Below are positions 5,560 through 12,166 of a DNA stretch of 12,863 nucleotides, one piece after another. The stretch is from positions 1 to 12,863 of the forward strand of contig JAPLWU010000053.1 in NCBI GenBank assembly GCA_026396425.1. The letters are read 5' to 3'. The DNA comes from Microcaldota archaeon (lineage in GTDB: Archaea > Micrarchaeota > Micrarchaeia > Burarchaeales > JAKAKT01). A program made the translations under genes and the position numbers. Position 1 is the stretch's first letter, and each line of letters opens with the position of its first letter. The notes beneath the pieces are model-generated. The model was not told the DNA's origin. It worked only from the letters and a program-made list of their open reading frames with translations, and ran no database searches.

Positions 5560-6816
5560 ATGGCAAAGCTGGCGCCCCCGAGGGGCATGAGGGATTTCCC
5601 GCCCGCGGAGATGGCGCGGAGAAAAGAAGTGGTTGCGAAGGTTGAGTCGGTCTTCGCTAGCTTCGGCTATGCGCCTTTTGATACTCCGGCTCTAGAAAGC
5701 ATCGAGCTTTTGAGGGCGAAATGCGGCTCGGACGTGGAGAAGCAGATTTTCGAGACAGGAAAATTGGGGCTGAGATTCGACTTGACCGTCCCTCTTGCCC
5801 GCTTTGTCGCTTCAAATCCATCGTTGCCGAAGCCGTTCAAGCGCTACGCAATCGGGCCGGTCTGGAGGAGGGAGGAGCCCCAGAAGGGAAGGTTCAGGGA
5901 ATTCCTGCAGGCCGACATCGATATTGCCGGCGGGGCGAGAGTGGAGTGCGACGCGGAACTGCTCGCCTGCTCCGATGCGGCGCTTAGGGGGCTGGGCTTC
6001 CGAGAATTCGAGATTCTCGTTAACAATAGGAAAGTTCTCGATGAAATTGCAGGGAAAATCGGAATCGAAAATGTTTCCCAGGTTTTCCGCTCGGTCGACA
6101 AGCTCCAGAAGATTGGCGAGGAAGGCGTGATTGGGGAGATGATGGGGAAGGGGATTGAGGAAAAGAAGGCGAAGAATCTGCTGGAAGCCATTTCATTCGA
6201 GGGAAAAAATGAAAAAATCCTCGAAATGCTCGAGAAAAATTACGCTTGCGAGGGAGTGGAGGAGTTGAAGAGATTGCTCGAACTCTGCGGCGCTTATGGA
6301 ATGGGAAATGTCAAAATCAAACTCTCGCTTGCTCGCGGATTGGATTACTACACCGGCCCGGTTTTCGAGATTTATGCGGGCGGGGGAGTGGGGAGCATCG
6401 GAGGCGGGGGGAGATACGATAGGATGATTGACGAGCTTGGCGGCGTCCCAACCCCCATGACCGGAATCTCGCTCGGAATCGAGAGGATTATGGAACTGAT
6501 TGGCGGGGAGAAAGCAGAAGCGAGACCTTCGGTTTTCGTTGCGTGCGTGAAAAGCGAGTTTTACCCTTATGCCATTTCCGTCGCGAGGGAGCTGAGGAAT
6601 TCCGGCGTGACAACTCAGACCGATTTGATGGGCCGGAATTTGAGGAAGCAGTTCGAGTACGCGAACTCCCTGGGAATTTCGTTCGTTGCCGTCGTTGGCG
6701 AGAAGGAGAAGAAGGGGGGGAAATTGAATCTTAGGGATATGGCGAGCGGAAAGGAGTCGCTAGTGAGCGTGGCCGAAGCAGTAAAAAAGATAAACAATGC
6801 TGGCGGACAATCCTAA
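5560..6816 (+). CDS. hisS: Histidine–tRNA ligase
   Basis: The 418-residue class II synthetase charges tRNA-His with histidine. Visible are the start APPRGMRDFPP, motif 2 (RYAIGPVWRREEPQKGRFRE, 95-114), the histidine-specific loops LARGLDYYTGPVFE (258-271 region) and GGGGRYD (281-287), motif 3 GISLGIERI (302-310), and a C-terminal anticodon-binding domain (about 323-412; SVFVACV, TDLMGRNLRKQFEYA). The length is normal. The open frame reaches a TTG at 5557, but ATG 5560 fits the ribosome binding site GAGAGGGAT (5548-5556 region) and the family N-terminus. It is the first gene of a four-gene run ending in trpS. Confidence 0.96.
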   Translation: MAKLAPPRGMRDFPPAEMARRKEVVAKVESVFASFGYAPFDTPALESIELLRAKCGSDVEKQIFETGKLGLRFDLTVPLARFVASNPSLPKPFKRYAIGPVWRREEPQKGRFREFLQADIDIAGGARVECDAELLACSDAALRGLGFREFEILVNNRKVLDEIAGKIGIENVSQVFRSVDKLQKIGEEGVIGEMMGKGIEEKKAKNLLEAISFEGKNEKILEMLEKNYACEGVEELKRLLELCGAYGMGNVKIKLSLARGLDYYTGPVFEIYAGGGVGSIGGGGRYDRMIDELGGVPTPMTGISLGIERIMELIGGEKAEARPSVFVACVKSEFYPYAISVARELRNSGVTTQTDLMGRNLRKQFEYANSLGISFVAVVGEKEKKGGKLNLRDMASGKESLVSVAEAVKKINNAGGQS

Positions 6817-6828
6817 GGATGTGGTTTG

Positions 6829-7332
6829 ATGGACGAGGAGAAGGTAAGGCATATAACCGAGAAGATTCTCAAGAACGGCGGGGTGCTCTCGCTCGTCTAC
6901 TTCGACGTGCACGCCAAGTCCGAGGAGGTCGTCAAGAGCACGCTGGTGGACCTGATTGCGCGGCTCCTGAAGGAGCCCGGCGTGGTTTACGCTGTCGGAG
7001 AGATAAAGGAAACGATTGAGAGCGATGGAACGTTCTCCACTTCGTCCGAGGTGAAGGTCCTCACAGGCGATTTTGCCTCGCTCTCGCGGCTTTCGGCGAG
7101 GTACAGCCCGATTGCGGTCGAGATTCTCGAGCCCCACGAGGTGCGCCTCACGCTCGGCGAGGCGCAGAACCTCCTGCTCAGCATATCGGAGACGAGCCAG
7201 GAGTTCGCGGATTATGTAGTCAAGAAGGTCCTGAAGGGCAAGGATTTGGAGGAGCTGAACAGGAAGCTGGCGGCCCGCTCTGCCTTGGGAAAAAAGCTGT
7301 TGGAGGGTGGTTCGCATGAAGCTAGGCCTTAG
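6829..7332 (+). CDS. Conserved archaeal alpha/beta protein, partner of a KaiC-like ATPase
   Basis: This 167-residue soluble protein has no function I can name. It starts MDEEKVRHITEKILKNGG, followed by the strand LSLVYFDVHA, a helix (SEEVVKSTLVDLIARLLKEP) and the strand GVVYAVGEIKE. This beta-alpha-beta pattern resembles ACT or ferredoxin-like folds. A second strand-helix block contains RYSPIAVEILEP and LTLGEAQNLLLSI, and the C-terminus is a charged helix (VLKGKDLEELNRKLAARSAL). The TTG at 6826 is a weaker start than ATG 6829. hisS stops 12 bases upstream, and the KaiC-like gene begins inside its last 17 bases, which argues for co-translation and a shared task. The ACT-like fold is inferred from the pattern only. 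Confidence 0.8.
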   Translation: MDEEKVRHITEKILKNGGVLSLVYFDVHAKSEEVVKSTLVDLIARLLKEPGVVYAVGEIKETIESDGTFSTSSEVKVLTGDFASLSRLSARYSPIAVEILEPHEVRLTLGEAQNLLLSISETSQEFADYVVKKVLKGKDLEELNRKLAARSALGKKLLEGGSHEARP

Positions 7333-8038
7333 CATCGGCGAAGACAGAATCAAGAGCGGGATACCCGGACTAGACGCAATGATGGAAGGCGGGTTCGTCC
7401 GCGAGAGCATCACGATTGTGGGCGGCGGGACCGGGTGCGGGAAAACCATATTCGGCGCGCAGTTCATCAACGAGGGAATCTTGAGGCACGGCGAGAACGG
7501 GCTCATGATTTCCTTCGACGAGCACAAGACGCCGTTCTACTCGCACATGAAGAGGTTCGGGTGGGATTTCGAGAAGCACGAGAGGGAGAAGAAGTTCGTT
7601 TTCATCGAGTACCCGGCCCACGAGGTGGAGCACTTCAACCAGCAGGAGGGAGTCATACGCGACCTGGTCGACAGCGTGGGGGTGGAGAGGCTCGTGATTG
7701 ATTCCGCAATGGCGCTCTCGCTCATATACGAGAGCCCGCACGAGAGGATGATTGGCCTCATAAAGCTCCTCGAAGTGATTCGCTCCTGGGGCTGCGCCAC
7801 GCTCATACTTTCCGAGAACCCCGAGAACACGGTCTCGGGGAAGCCGTGCTTCGAATACGGAATCGAGCACATGAGCGACGGGCTGATTCACCTCTACAAC
7901 CTCCCGAGCAAGAACGAGCGCCTTCGCTACCTCGAGATAATAAAGATGAGGGGCACTAACCACACGACGGGAATGATGCCGATGAGCATGAGCCCAATCG
8001 GGATAAGCGTGCAGCCGAAAAGAAGATACGAGGACTAA
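7316..8038 (+). CDS. Single-domain KaiC/RAD55-family RecA-like ATPase
   Basis: The 240-residue protein opens with KSGIPGLDAMMEGGF, the usual KaiC-family lead-in. A Walker A motif GGGTGCGKT (36-44), a Walker B strand LVIDS (126-130) and a late RecA-core strand (LRYLEIIKMRGTNHT) follow. One RecA-like domain only; circadian KaiC has two. The known family spans FlaH-like, RAD55-like and signalling ATPases, and I cannot assign the subgroup. DNA-repair RadA is unlikely because no helix-hairpin-helix domain is present. The ATG at 7316 has the strong site GGAGGGTGG (7302-7310), better than the GTG at 7307. It overlaps the preceding gene by 17 bases, and its stop overlaps the trpS start (TAATG). Confidence 0.9.
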   Translation: MKLGLSIGEDRIKSGIPGLDAMMEGGFVRESITIVGGGTGCGKTIFGAQFINEGILRHGENGLMISFDEHKTPFYSHMKRFGWDFEKHEREKKFVFIEYPAHEVEHFNQQEGVIRDLVDSVGVERLVIDSAMALSLIYESPHERMIGLIKLLEVIRSWGCATLILSENPENTVSGKPCFEYGIEHMSDGLIHLYNLPSKNERLRYLEIIKMRGTNHTTGMMPMSMSPIGISVQPKRRYED

Positions 8039-9144
8039 TGATTAATATGGAAGAGATTGACCCCTGGGGCAACGGCCTCGTGGAATACGCGAACCTGTTC
8101 AGGGAGTTCGGGATGCAGAAGATCAGCCCCGAAACAGCGAAGAGGCTGGCGAAAAGCCGGCTCTTCAGGCGCGGAATCATTTTCGCGCACCGGGATTTTG
8201 ATAGGTTCATCCAGGCGCACGATAAAGGGGAGCCGGTTGCGGCAATGAGCGGGATAAAGCCCTCGGGCGAGTTCCACCTCGGAAGCAAGATGACCGCGGA
8301 AGAGCTAATTTTCATGCAGAAGGAGTTCGGCGCGAAGGTTTTCTACGCGATTGCGGATTTGGAGGCGTATGCCGATAATGGGCTGGGCCTTGCAGAAGGA
8401 GCAGAAAACGCAGTCAGCAACGTTGCCGACATGCTCGCGCTCGGCCTCGACACGAAGAATGCCTACGTATGGAGGCAGTCCAACGAGAAGAGGGTGATGA
8501 ATCTCGCCTACATTTTCTCGCGCAGGACTACCCTCGCAACCTTGCAGGCGCTTTACGGCGAGAGGAACATGGGCCTTTACCTTTCGGTTCTCACGCAGGC
8601 GGGCGATATCCTGCTCCCGCAGCTCAAGGATTTTGAGGGTCCGAAGGAGGTAGTCGTGCCGGTCGGAGCGGACCAGGACCCGCACATAAGATTTACGCGC
8701 GACATCGCGCAGAAGTTCAATTCCGAATACGGATTTGTCACCCCTTGCGCCACTTACCACATGTTCTTCCGCTCGCTCAACGGGGAGACGAAGATGAGCA
8801 AGCGCGACCCCATGAATATCCTGACGCTGGCCGATGAAGGCAAGGCGCTCAAGCAGAAGCTCTCGAATACTTTCACTGGCGGGAGGGCCACTGCCGAGGA
8901 GCAGAGAAAACTGGGCGGGGAAACCGAGAAGTGCGTGATTTATGAACTTATGAAATTCCACTTCTATGAGAACGATGAAGACTTGAAGAAAATGTACGAG
9001 GACTGCAGGAGCGGAAAAATACTTTGCGGGGAGTGCAAGAAAATCAGGATTGAAAAAATAACCGAATATTTGAAGGCGCACCAGGAGAAGAAGAAAAAGA
9101 TGATGGAGAAGGCGAGAAAGCTGGTCGACGGAAGCGGGGAGTAG
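8038..9144 (+). CDS. trpS: Tryptophan–tRNA ligase, haloarchaeal-like type
   Basis: The 368-residue class I synthetase charges tRNA-Trp. It begins with the archaeal N-terminal element EEIDPWG. The HIGH-equivalent lies in SGIKPSGEFHLGSKM (71-85, FHLG at 79-82), with GADQDPHIRFTRD (210-222) in the active site and KMSKR (252-256) as the KMSKS loop. The tail is lysine-rich (HQEKKKKMMEKARK). The blocks ADLEAYADNG, NLAYIFSR and LSVLTQAGDILLPQ resemble haloarchaeal TrpRS as I remember it. ATG 8038 overlaps the upstream TAA and has GAGG (8030-8033) at spacing 4; the ATG at 8047 is less well placed. It is the last gene of the hisS–trpS run, and only seven bases separate its stop from that of the converging membrane-protein gene. 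Confidence 0.94.
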   Translation: MINMEEIDPWGNGLVEYANLFREFGMQKISPETAKRLAKSRLFRRGIIFAHRDFDRFIQAHDKGEPVAAMSGIKPSGEFHLGSKMTAEELIFMQKEFGAKVFYAIADLEAYADNGLGLAEGAENAVSNVADMLALGLDTKNAYVWRQSNEKRVMNLAYIFSRRTTLATLQALYGERNMGLYLSVLTQAGDILLPQLKDFEGPKEVVVPVGADQDPHIRFTRDIAQKFNSEYGFVTPCATYHMFFRSLNGETKMSKRDPMNILTLADEGKALKQKLSNTFTGGRATAEEQRKLGGETEKCVIYELMKFHFYENDEDLKKMYEDCRSGKILCGECKKIRIEKITEYLKAHQEKKKKMMEKARKLVDGSGE

Positions 9145-9151
9145 CTACTGG

Positions 9152-9739
9152 TTATATGAGCTTAGGAACCGTTTCAAGAACGAATCGGATTGCGTAGGTA
9201 ATATCAAACATAGCCAGATATCCTATTGCAACAAGCAAGGAGAGAAATGCCGCGAAGGAAACCAACTGCATGAATCCGCTACCATGCTCATCCCATTCAT
9301 CAAGCTTGTCTTTCAAAAGAACATTTGAGGCCACAGCTAAAAGGATGAATGACCAGAGCCATGCTTCGCGCAAGAAAGTATCGGAGAATCCTTTCGGTTC
9401 AAAGAAGGCAGCGAGCAGTATATTTACCGCCAGTATCAAGGCGAATGCAAAACGATTTTTTGTATATGCCTCCATATTCATTTCGAAATTACGCGCCCAT
9501 AAAGCTGCCACTAGCACCATTAGGATTGAAATAATCAGGAATATCGGCAAAAGTATCAGTATTATGATGAAGGCCATGGACGCATAAGCGAACAATGCCT
9601 GAAGTGGTTCGATATCACCCGAGATTACCCGCATGATGATTTGGACGAGAAGCACGAAAAGGGGGATTGCGAGGCAGAGTAATATGGCATTGAAAAACTG
9701 GATCCATTGCCGCTTCGTCTTCCTAACTGCCTTGTTCAA
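9152..9739 (-). CDS. Multi-pass membrane protein of unknown function, TTG start
   Basis: I do not recognise the family. The 195-residue product starts with a positively charged stretch (NKAVRKTKR). Hydrophobic segments follow at about residues 15-37, 46-82 (long enough for two passes), 97-113, 125-143 and 157-178, giving five or six passes. A charged loop, KDKLDEWDEHGSG (143-155), precedes the last one. The frame is open further upstream, but that part lies inside the coaD fusion gene in another frame and is an overlap artefact. TTG 9739 overlaps the upstream TGA (TTGA) and has AGAGGAGAT (about 9753-9745) at good spacing, so it is probably co-translated with the CoaD–NTPase gene. No transporter or enzyme motif is visible. 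Confidence 0.75.
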   Translation of the reverse strand: MNKAVRKTKRQWIQFFNAILLCLAIPLFVLLVQIIMRVISGDIEPLQALFAYASMAFIIILILLPIFLIISILMVLVAALWARNFEMNMEAYTKNRFAFALILAVNILLAAFFEPKGFSDTFLREAWLWSFILLAVASNVLLKDKLDEWDEHGSGFMQLVSFAAFLSLLVAIGYLAMFDITYAIRFVLETVPKLI

Positions 9740-10707
9740 TACAATCTCCTCTTGACAAACGGAATCATCGCGCAGGAGAATGCCTGCTCCGCCATTTCCT
9801 CTCTTTTGAGTCTGTATTCCGATAGGTAACCAATTGCGCCCTTCTTTTTCCCGATGTCGGGCTGGCCGGCAAGCTTTCCGAATATTTCGCTGAGAGTCCT
9901 GCCCTTTTCCAAATCGAGCATTATGGAGTCCGGAATCTCGAAGCCCATGCTGAAGCCGAAGTGCCTTTCGCTCCCGTCGAAAACGCAGCAGCACATCGTG
10001 TCGTAGCCCTTGCCTTCCGATATGAAAACTCCGCTTTCCAATCCAACTCCGAAGCTCGCCCCGCGGATGCGCCCGTATGCGTTAATTGCCCTGTTCACAG
10101 CCCCGCGCATCGTTTCGGCGTTGAAGGGCTGGCCCGAAACTAGGGAGCGCACCTTCATCCCGCGTATTTCGAATTTCCTGAAGTATTTTCCCGCGCCTTT
10201 GGCGAGCCCCTTGTGCTTTGAAGGATTTGTCGTGCCGACTGCCAGGAGGATGGGCTTTAATCTCCTTCCCTCCCCGTCAATAAGGCCCCTCCTGATTCGC
10301 TCGCAAGCAATCCTTTTCAAATCCTCCCCATACTCGATTGGAACAACGATTACGTTGAGCGATTTCAACTTCCTCTTCGCCCGGATTTCGTTTATTTTTT
10401 TCGCAATCGGCTCGGTCTCCTCGCTCACAACGATTGCCCCGACGCATTTTGCGGTTGAACTTTCACCATAAGGGTCATTCAGGGGAGTAATTCTCACCCG
10501 CGTCACATTTCCACCAAAAAATTTCTCGAGCTGTTTTTTCCTCATCGCGTATGGCCTCGGCTTGTAGATTTTCTTCGTCTTGGCGAAGCTATCGCTCGTG
10601 AGCCCTATCCATACGAATTTTCCGGCCTTTAGCGCGGTCGAAAGCAGGGAGCGATGGCCCTTGTGAATCGTGTCGAAAGTCCCTCCAACCACGACCTTGT
10701 CGTACAT
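9736..10707 (-). CDS. coaD: Fusion of phosphopantetheine adenylyltransferase and a DUF84-type non-canonical NTP phosphatase
   Basis: The 323-residue protein joins two enzymes. Residues 1-150 form an archaeal CoaD: VVVGGTFDTIHKGH with the nucleotidyltransferase HxGH (15-18), and ACERIRRGLIDGEG (134-147), the family's closing nucleotide-binding element. CoaD adenylates 4'-phosphopantetheine in coenzyme A synthesis. Residues 151-323 match the inosine/xanthosine triphosphatase family (DUF84/YjjX type), which removes damaged purine NTPs: VGTTNPSK (157-164), GVGLESGVF (220-228), and GAIGYLSEYRLKREEM with AMIPF near the end. An in-frame ATG at 10737 lies only four bases from the box A, so ATG 10707, the normal CoaD start with GGTG at spacing 5, is preferred. 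The fusion is unbroken in frame. It is followed by a translationally coupled membrane protein. Confidence 0.88.
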   Translation of the reverse strand: MYDKVVVGGTFDTIHKGHRSLLSTALKAGKFVWIGLTSDSFAKTKKIYKPRPYAMRKKQLEKFFGGNVTRVRITPLNDPYGESSTAKCVGAIVVSEETEPIAKKINEIRAKRKLKSLNVIVVPIEYGEDLKRIACERIRRGLIDGEGRRLKPILLAVGTTNPSKHKGLAKGAGKYFRKFEIRGMKVRSLVSGQPFNAETMRGAVNRAINAYGRIRGASFGVGLESGVFISEGKGYDTMCCCVFDGSERHFGFSMGFEIPDSIMLDLEKGRTLSEIFGKLAGQPDIGKKKGAIGYLSEYRLKREEMAEQAFSCAMIPFVKRRLY

Positions 10708-10740
10708 CAAAACACCAGCGGAAATACTATTAACCAATCC

Positions 10741-10748
10741 TTTTAAAA
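10741..10748 (-). promoter_or_regulatory. Box A for the coaD fusion gene
   Basis: TTTTAAAA, a self-complementary A/T box, is 34 bases before ATG 10707 on the minus strand. In the plus direction it is too close to ATG 10756; the weaker ATACTATTAA at 10724-10733 would suit the plus gene. The two promoters therefore interlock in a 48-base divergent gap. Confidence 0.45.
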
Positions 10749-10755
10749 TAGGTTC

Positions 10756-10971
10756 ATGGATGAGGAGAAAAGAATCAAAGACGATATCGTGATGTTCGAC
10801 AGGAACGTGCTCGATTTGGAGCTGACGCCCGACAATGCGAAGCTAATCGACATTGCAAAGCGCTACAGGATTGACGCGCAGCATTACCTCGGGAAAAAGG
10901 ATTACGTAACCGCGTTCGGGTGCATAAACTACGCACACGGCCTCATCGACGCGCTGCGCAGGAAGTGGTGA
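10756..10971 (+). CDS. DUF357 family small protein
   Basis: The 71-residue protein matches DUF357, a short helical archaeal family: RYRIDAQHYLGKKDYVTAF followed by INYAHGLIDALRRKW carries the family's conserved D-A-x-x-Y-L and AF-x-x-x-NYAHGLIDA pattern. The two paired helices resemble a TPR- or HEPN-like hairpin, but no activity is established. The start is ATG 10756, with no strong ribosome binding site, so it may be leaderless. It lies four bases upstream of trm1 and supplies trm1's ribosome binding site (GGTGA, overlapping its own TGA), so the two are probably co-translated. Confidence 0.85.
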   Translation: MDEEKRIKDDIVMFDRNVLDLELTPDNAKLIDIAKRYRIDAQHYLGKKDYVTAFGCINYAHGLIDALRRKW

Positions 10972-10975
10972 AGGA

Positions 10976-11137
10976 ATGGCCGGGAGACGGGCGCGTCCGA
11001 TACGCACGAACGCGGAGGGCGCGGGGCAGACGGTCGGGAAAGGCGCGTGCTCGATACGCGGGGGCACGGAAGCCGCGAGGCGGATGAGCGAGGAAGGGAA
11101 GTGCTCGATACGCACGGGCGAAGGCGTTTTCTACAAC
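10976..11137 (+). repeat. Three in-frame 54-bp tandem repeats at the 5' end of trm1
   Basis: Units 10976-11029, 11030-11083 and 11084-11137 align without gaps. CGATACGC recurs at 10998, 11052 and 11106, exactly 54 bases apart, and GTGCTCGATACGC is identical at 11047 and 11101. By hand, units 1 and 2 share about 37 of 54 bases; units 2 and 3 share about half. Each begins ATG, ACG or ATG and encodes an 18-residue unit with an (S/P)-I-R core. Confidence 0.8.
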
Positions 11138-12166
11138 CTTCACATGGAGCTCTGCCGCGATGTCAGTTCGCTTGCGGTCGGAGCAATCGGGGAAAGATTG
11201 GATGTTTGCGACGGGATGTGCGCGAGCGGAGTTAGGGGAATTAGATACAAAAAAGAGAATGAAAATGTGGATTCGCTCGTTCTTGTCGATTTAAGCAGGA
11301 AAGCATGCGCCCTCGCCCGCGCAAATGCGAAAAAAAATAAGATTAATGCGACCGTTCGCAATTGCGAGCTGAATTATTTCCTCGCAAACAATTTCGAATT
11401 CAATTTTATTGAGATAGACCCTTTCGGGAGCCCGCATCCATTCCTTTTTTCCGCAATTCGCTCGCTCGCAAGAAACAAAACCGCCTATCTTTCGGCAACC
11501 GCAACCGATACGGCCGTTCTGTGCGGGGCGCACCACAGGGCGTGCGTGAAAATTTACGGCGCGAGGCCGATTGACAACGAGTTCTGCCATGAAATAGGCG
11601 TAAGAATTTTGATTGCGAGAATAGTTCGCATCGCTTCGGCGGAAAATTTCGGAACAATTCCGCTAATTTCATTTTCGATGAGGCATTACTTCAAGATAAT
11701 GTGCAGGCTGGAGGCCGGTGCCGAGAAGGCATTCGAATCCTCGAAGAGTATCGGCTACCTTTCCTACTGCCCTAAATGCCTGCATAGGCAGACCCACCCG
11801 ACTCCGCATTTGCCGAAGAAATGCCCAGTCTGCAAAGCGCAGACGGACTGGGCCGGCCCGCTCTGGCTCGGAGAGTTGCACGACGCGGGAATAATCGAAA
11901 AAATGAGAAAAATGAATTCGGAAAGGAACTACAAAAATAAAACTGAACTCGCGAAACTGCTTTTCATGATGAAAAACGAGATTGGGATGCCTCCTTTCTA
12001 CTTTGACATCCACGTGATTGCGAAAAAAAAGAAAATTTCGCCTCCGCCGATGGAAAAAGTAATCGAAAAGCTGCGGAAGAAGAAATTTTCGGTTGCGAGA
12101 ACGCATTTCTCGCCTACTTCAATCAAGAGTGACGCGGCGACGAAAGAAGTTGGTAAGGCACTCTAG
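10976..12166 (+). CDS. trm1: tRNA (guanine26-N2)-dimethyltransferase, with repeat-built N-terminal extension
   Basis: The 396-residue SAM-dependent enzyme methylates G26 of tRNA. Recognised blocks are GVFYNLHMELCRDVSS (50-65), the SAM motif CDGMCASGVRGIRY (78-91), the catalytic IDPFGSP (147-153), ATATDTAVLCGAHHRAC (174-190), a CPKC/CPVC zinc-binding pair (265-268, 283-286), GPLWLGEL (294-301), and the family tail RTHFSPTSIKSD. The first 54 residues come from three 54-base repeats; only the third looks like the family N-terminus (EEGKCSIRTGEGVFYN). ATG 10976 has GGTGA at spacing 4. ATG 11084 would give a more usual 360-residue protein, but has only GAGG at short spacing. I keep 10976 with caution. 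Its stop overlaps that of the converging aminotransferase gene. Confidence 0.93.
   Translation: MAGRRARPIRTNAEGAGQTVGKGACSIRGGTEAARRMSEEGKCSIRTGEGVFYNLHMELCRDVSSLAVGAIGERLDVCDGMCASGVRGIRYKKENENVDSLVLVDLSRKACALARANAKKNKINATVRNCELNYFLANNFEFNFIEIDPFGSPHPFLFSAIRSLARNKTAYLSATATDTAVLCGAHHRACVKIYGARPIDNEFCHEIGVRILIARIVRIASAENFGTIPLISFSMRHYFKIMCRLEAGAEKAFESSKSIGYLSYCPKCLHRQTHPTPHLPKKCPVCKAQTDWAGPLWLGELHDAGIIEKMRKMNSERNYKNKTELAKLLFMMKNEIGMPPFYFDIHVIAKKKKISPPPMEKVIEKLRKKKFSVARTHFSPTSIKSDAATKEVGKAL

Noticed and set aside
9740..9994. N-terminal 85 residues of a longer version of the membrane protein
   Set aside because: They overlap the well-supported C-terminal domain of the coaD fusion in another frame and have arginine-rich shadow composition.
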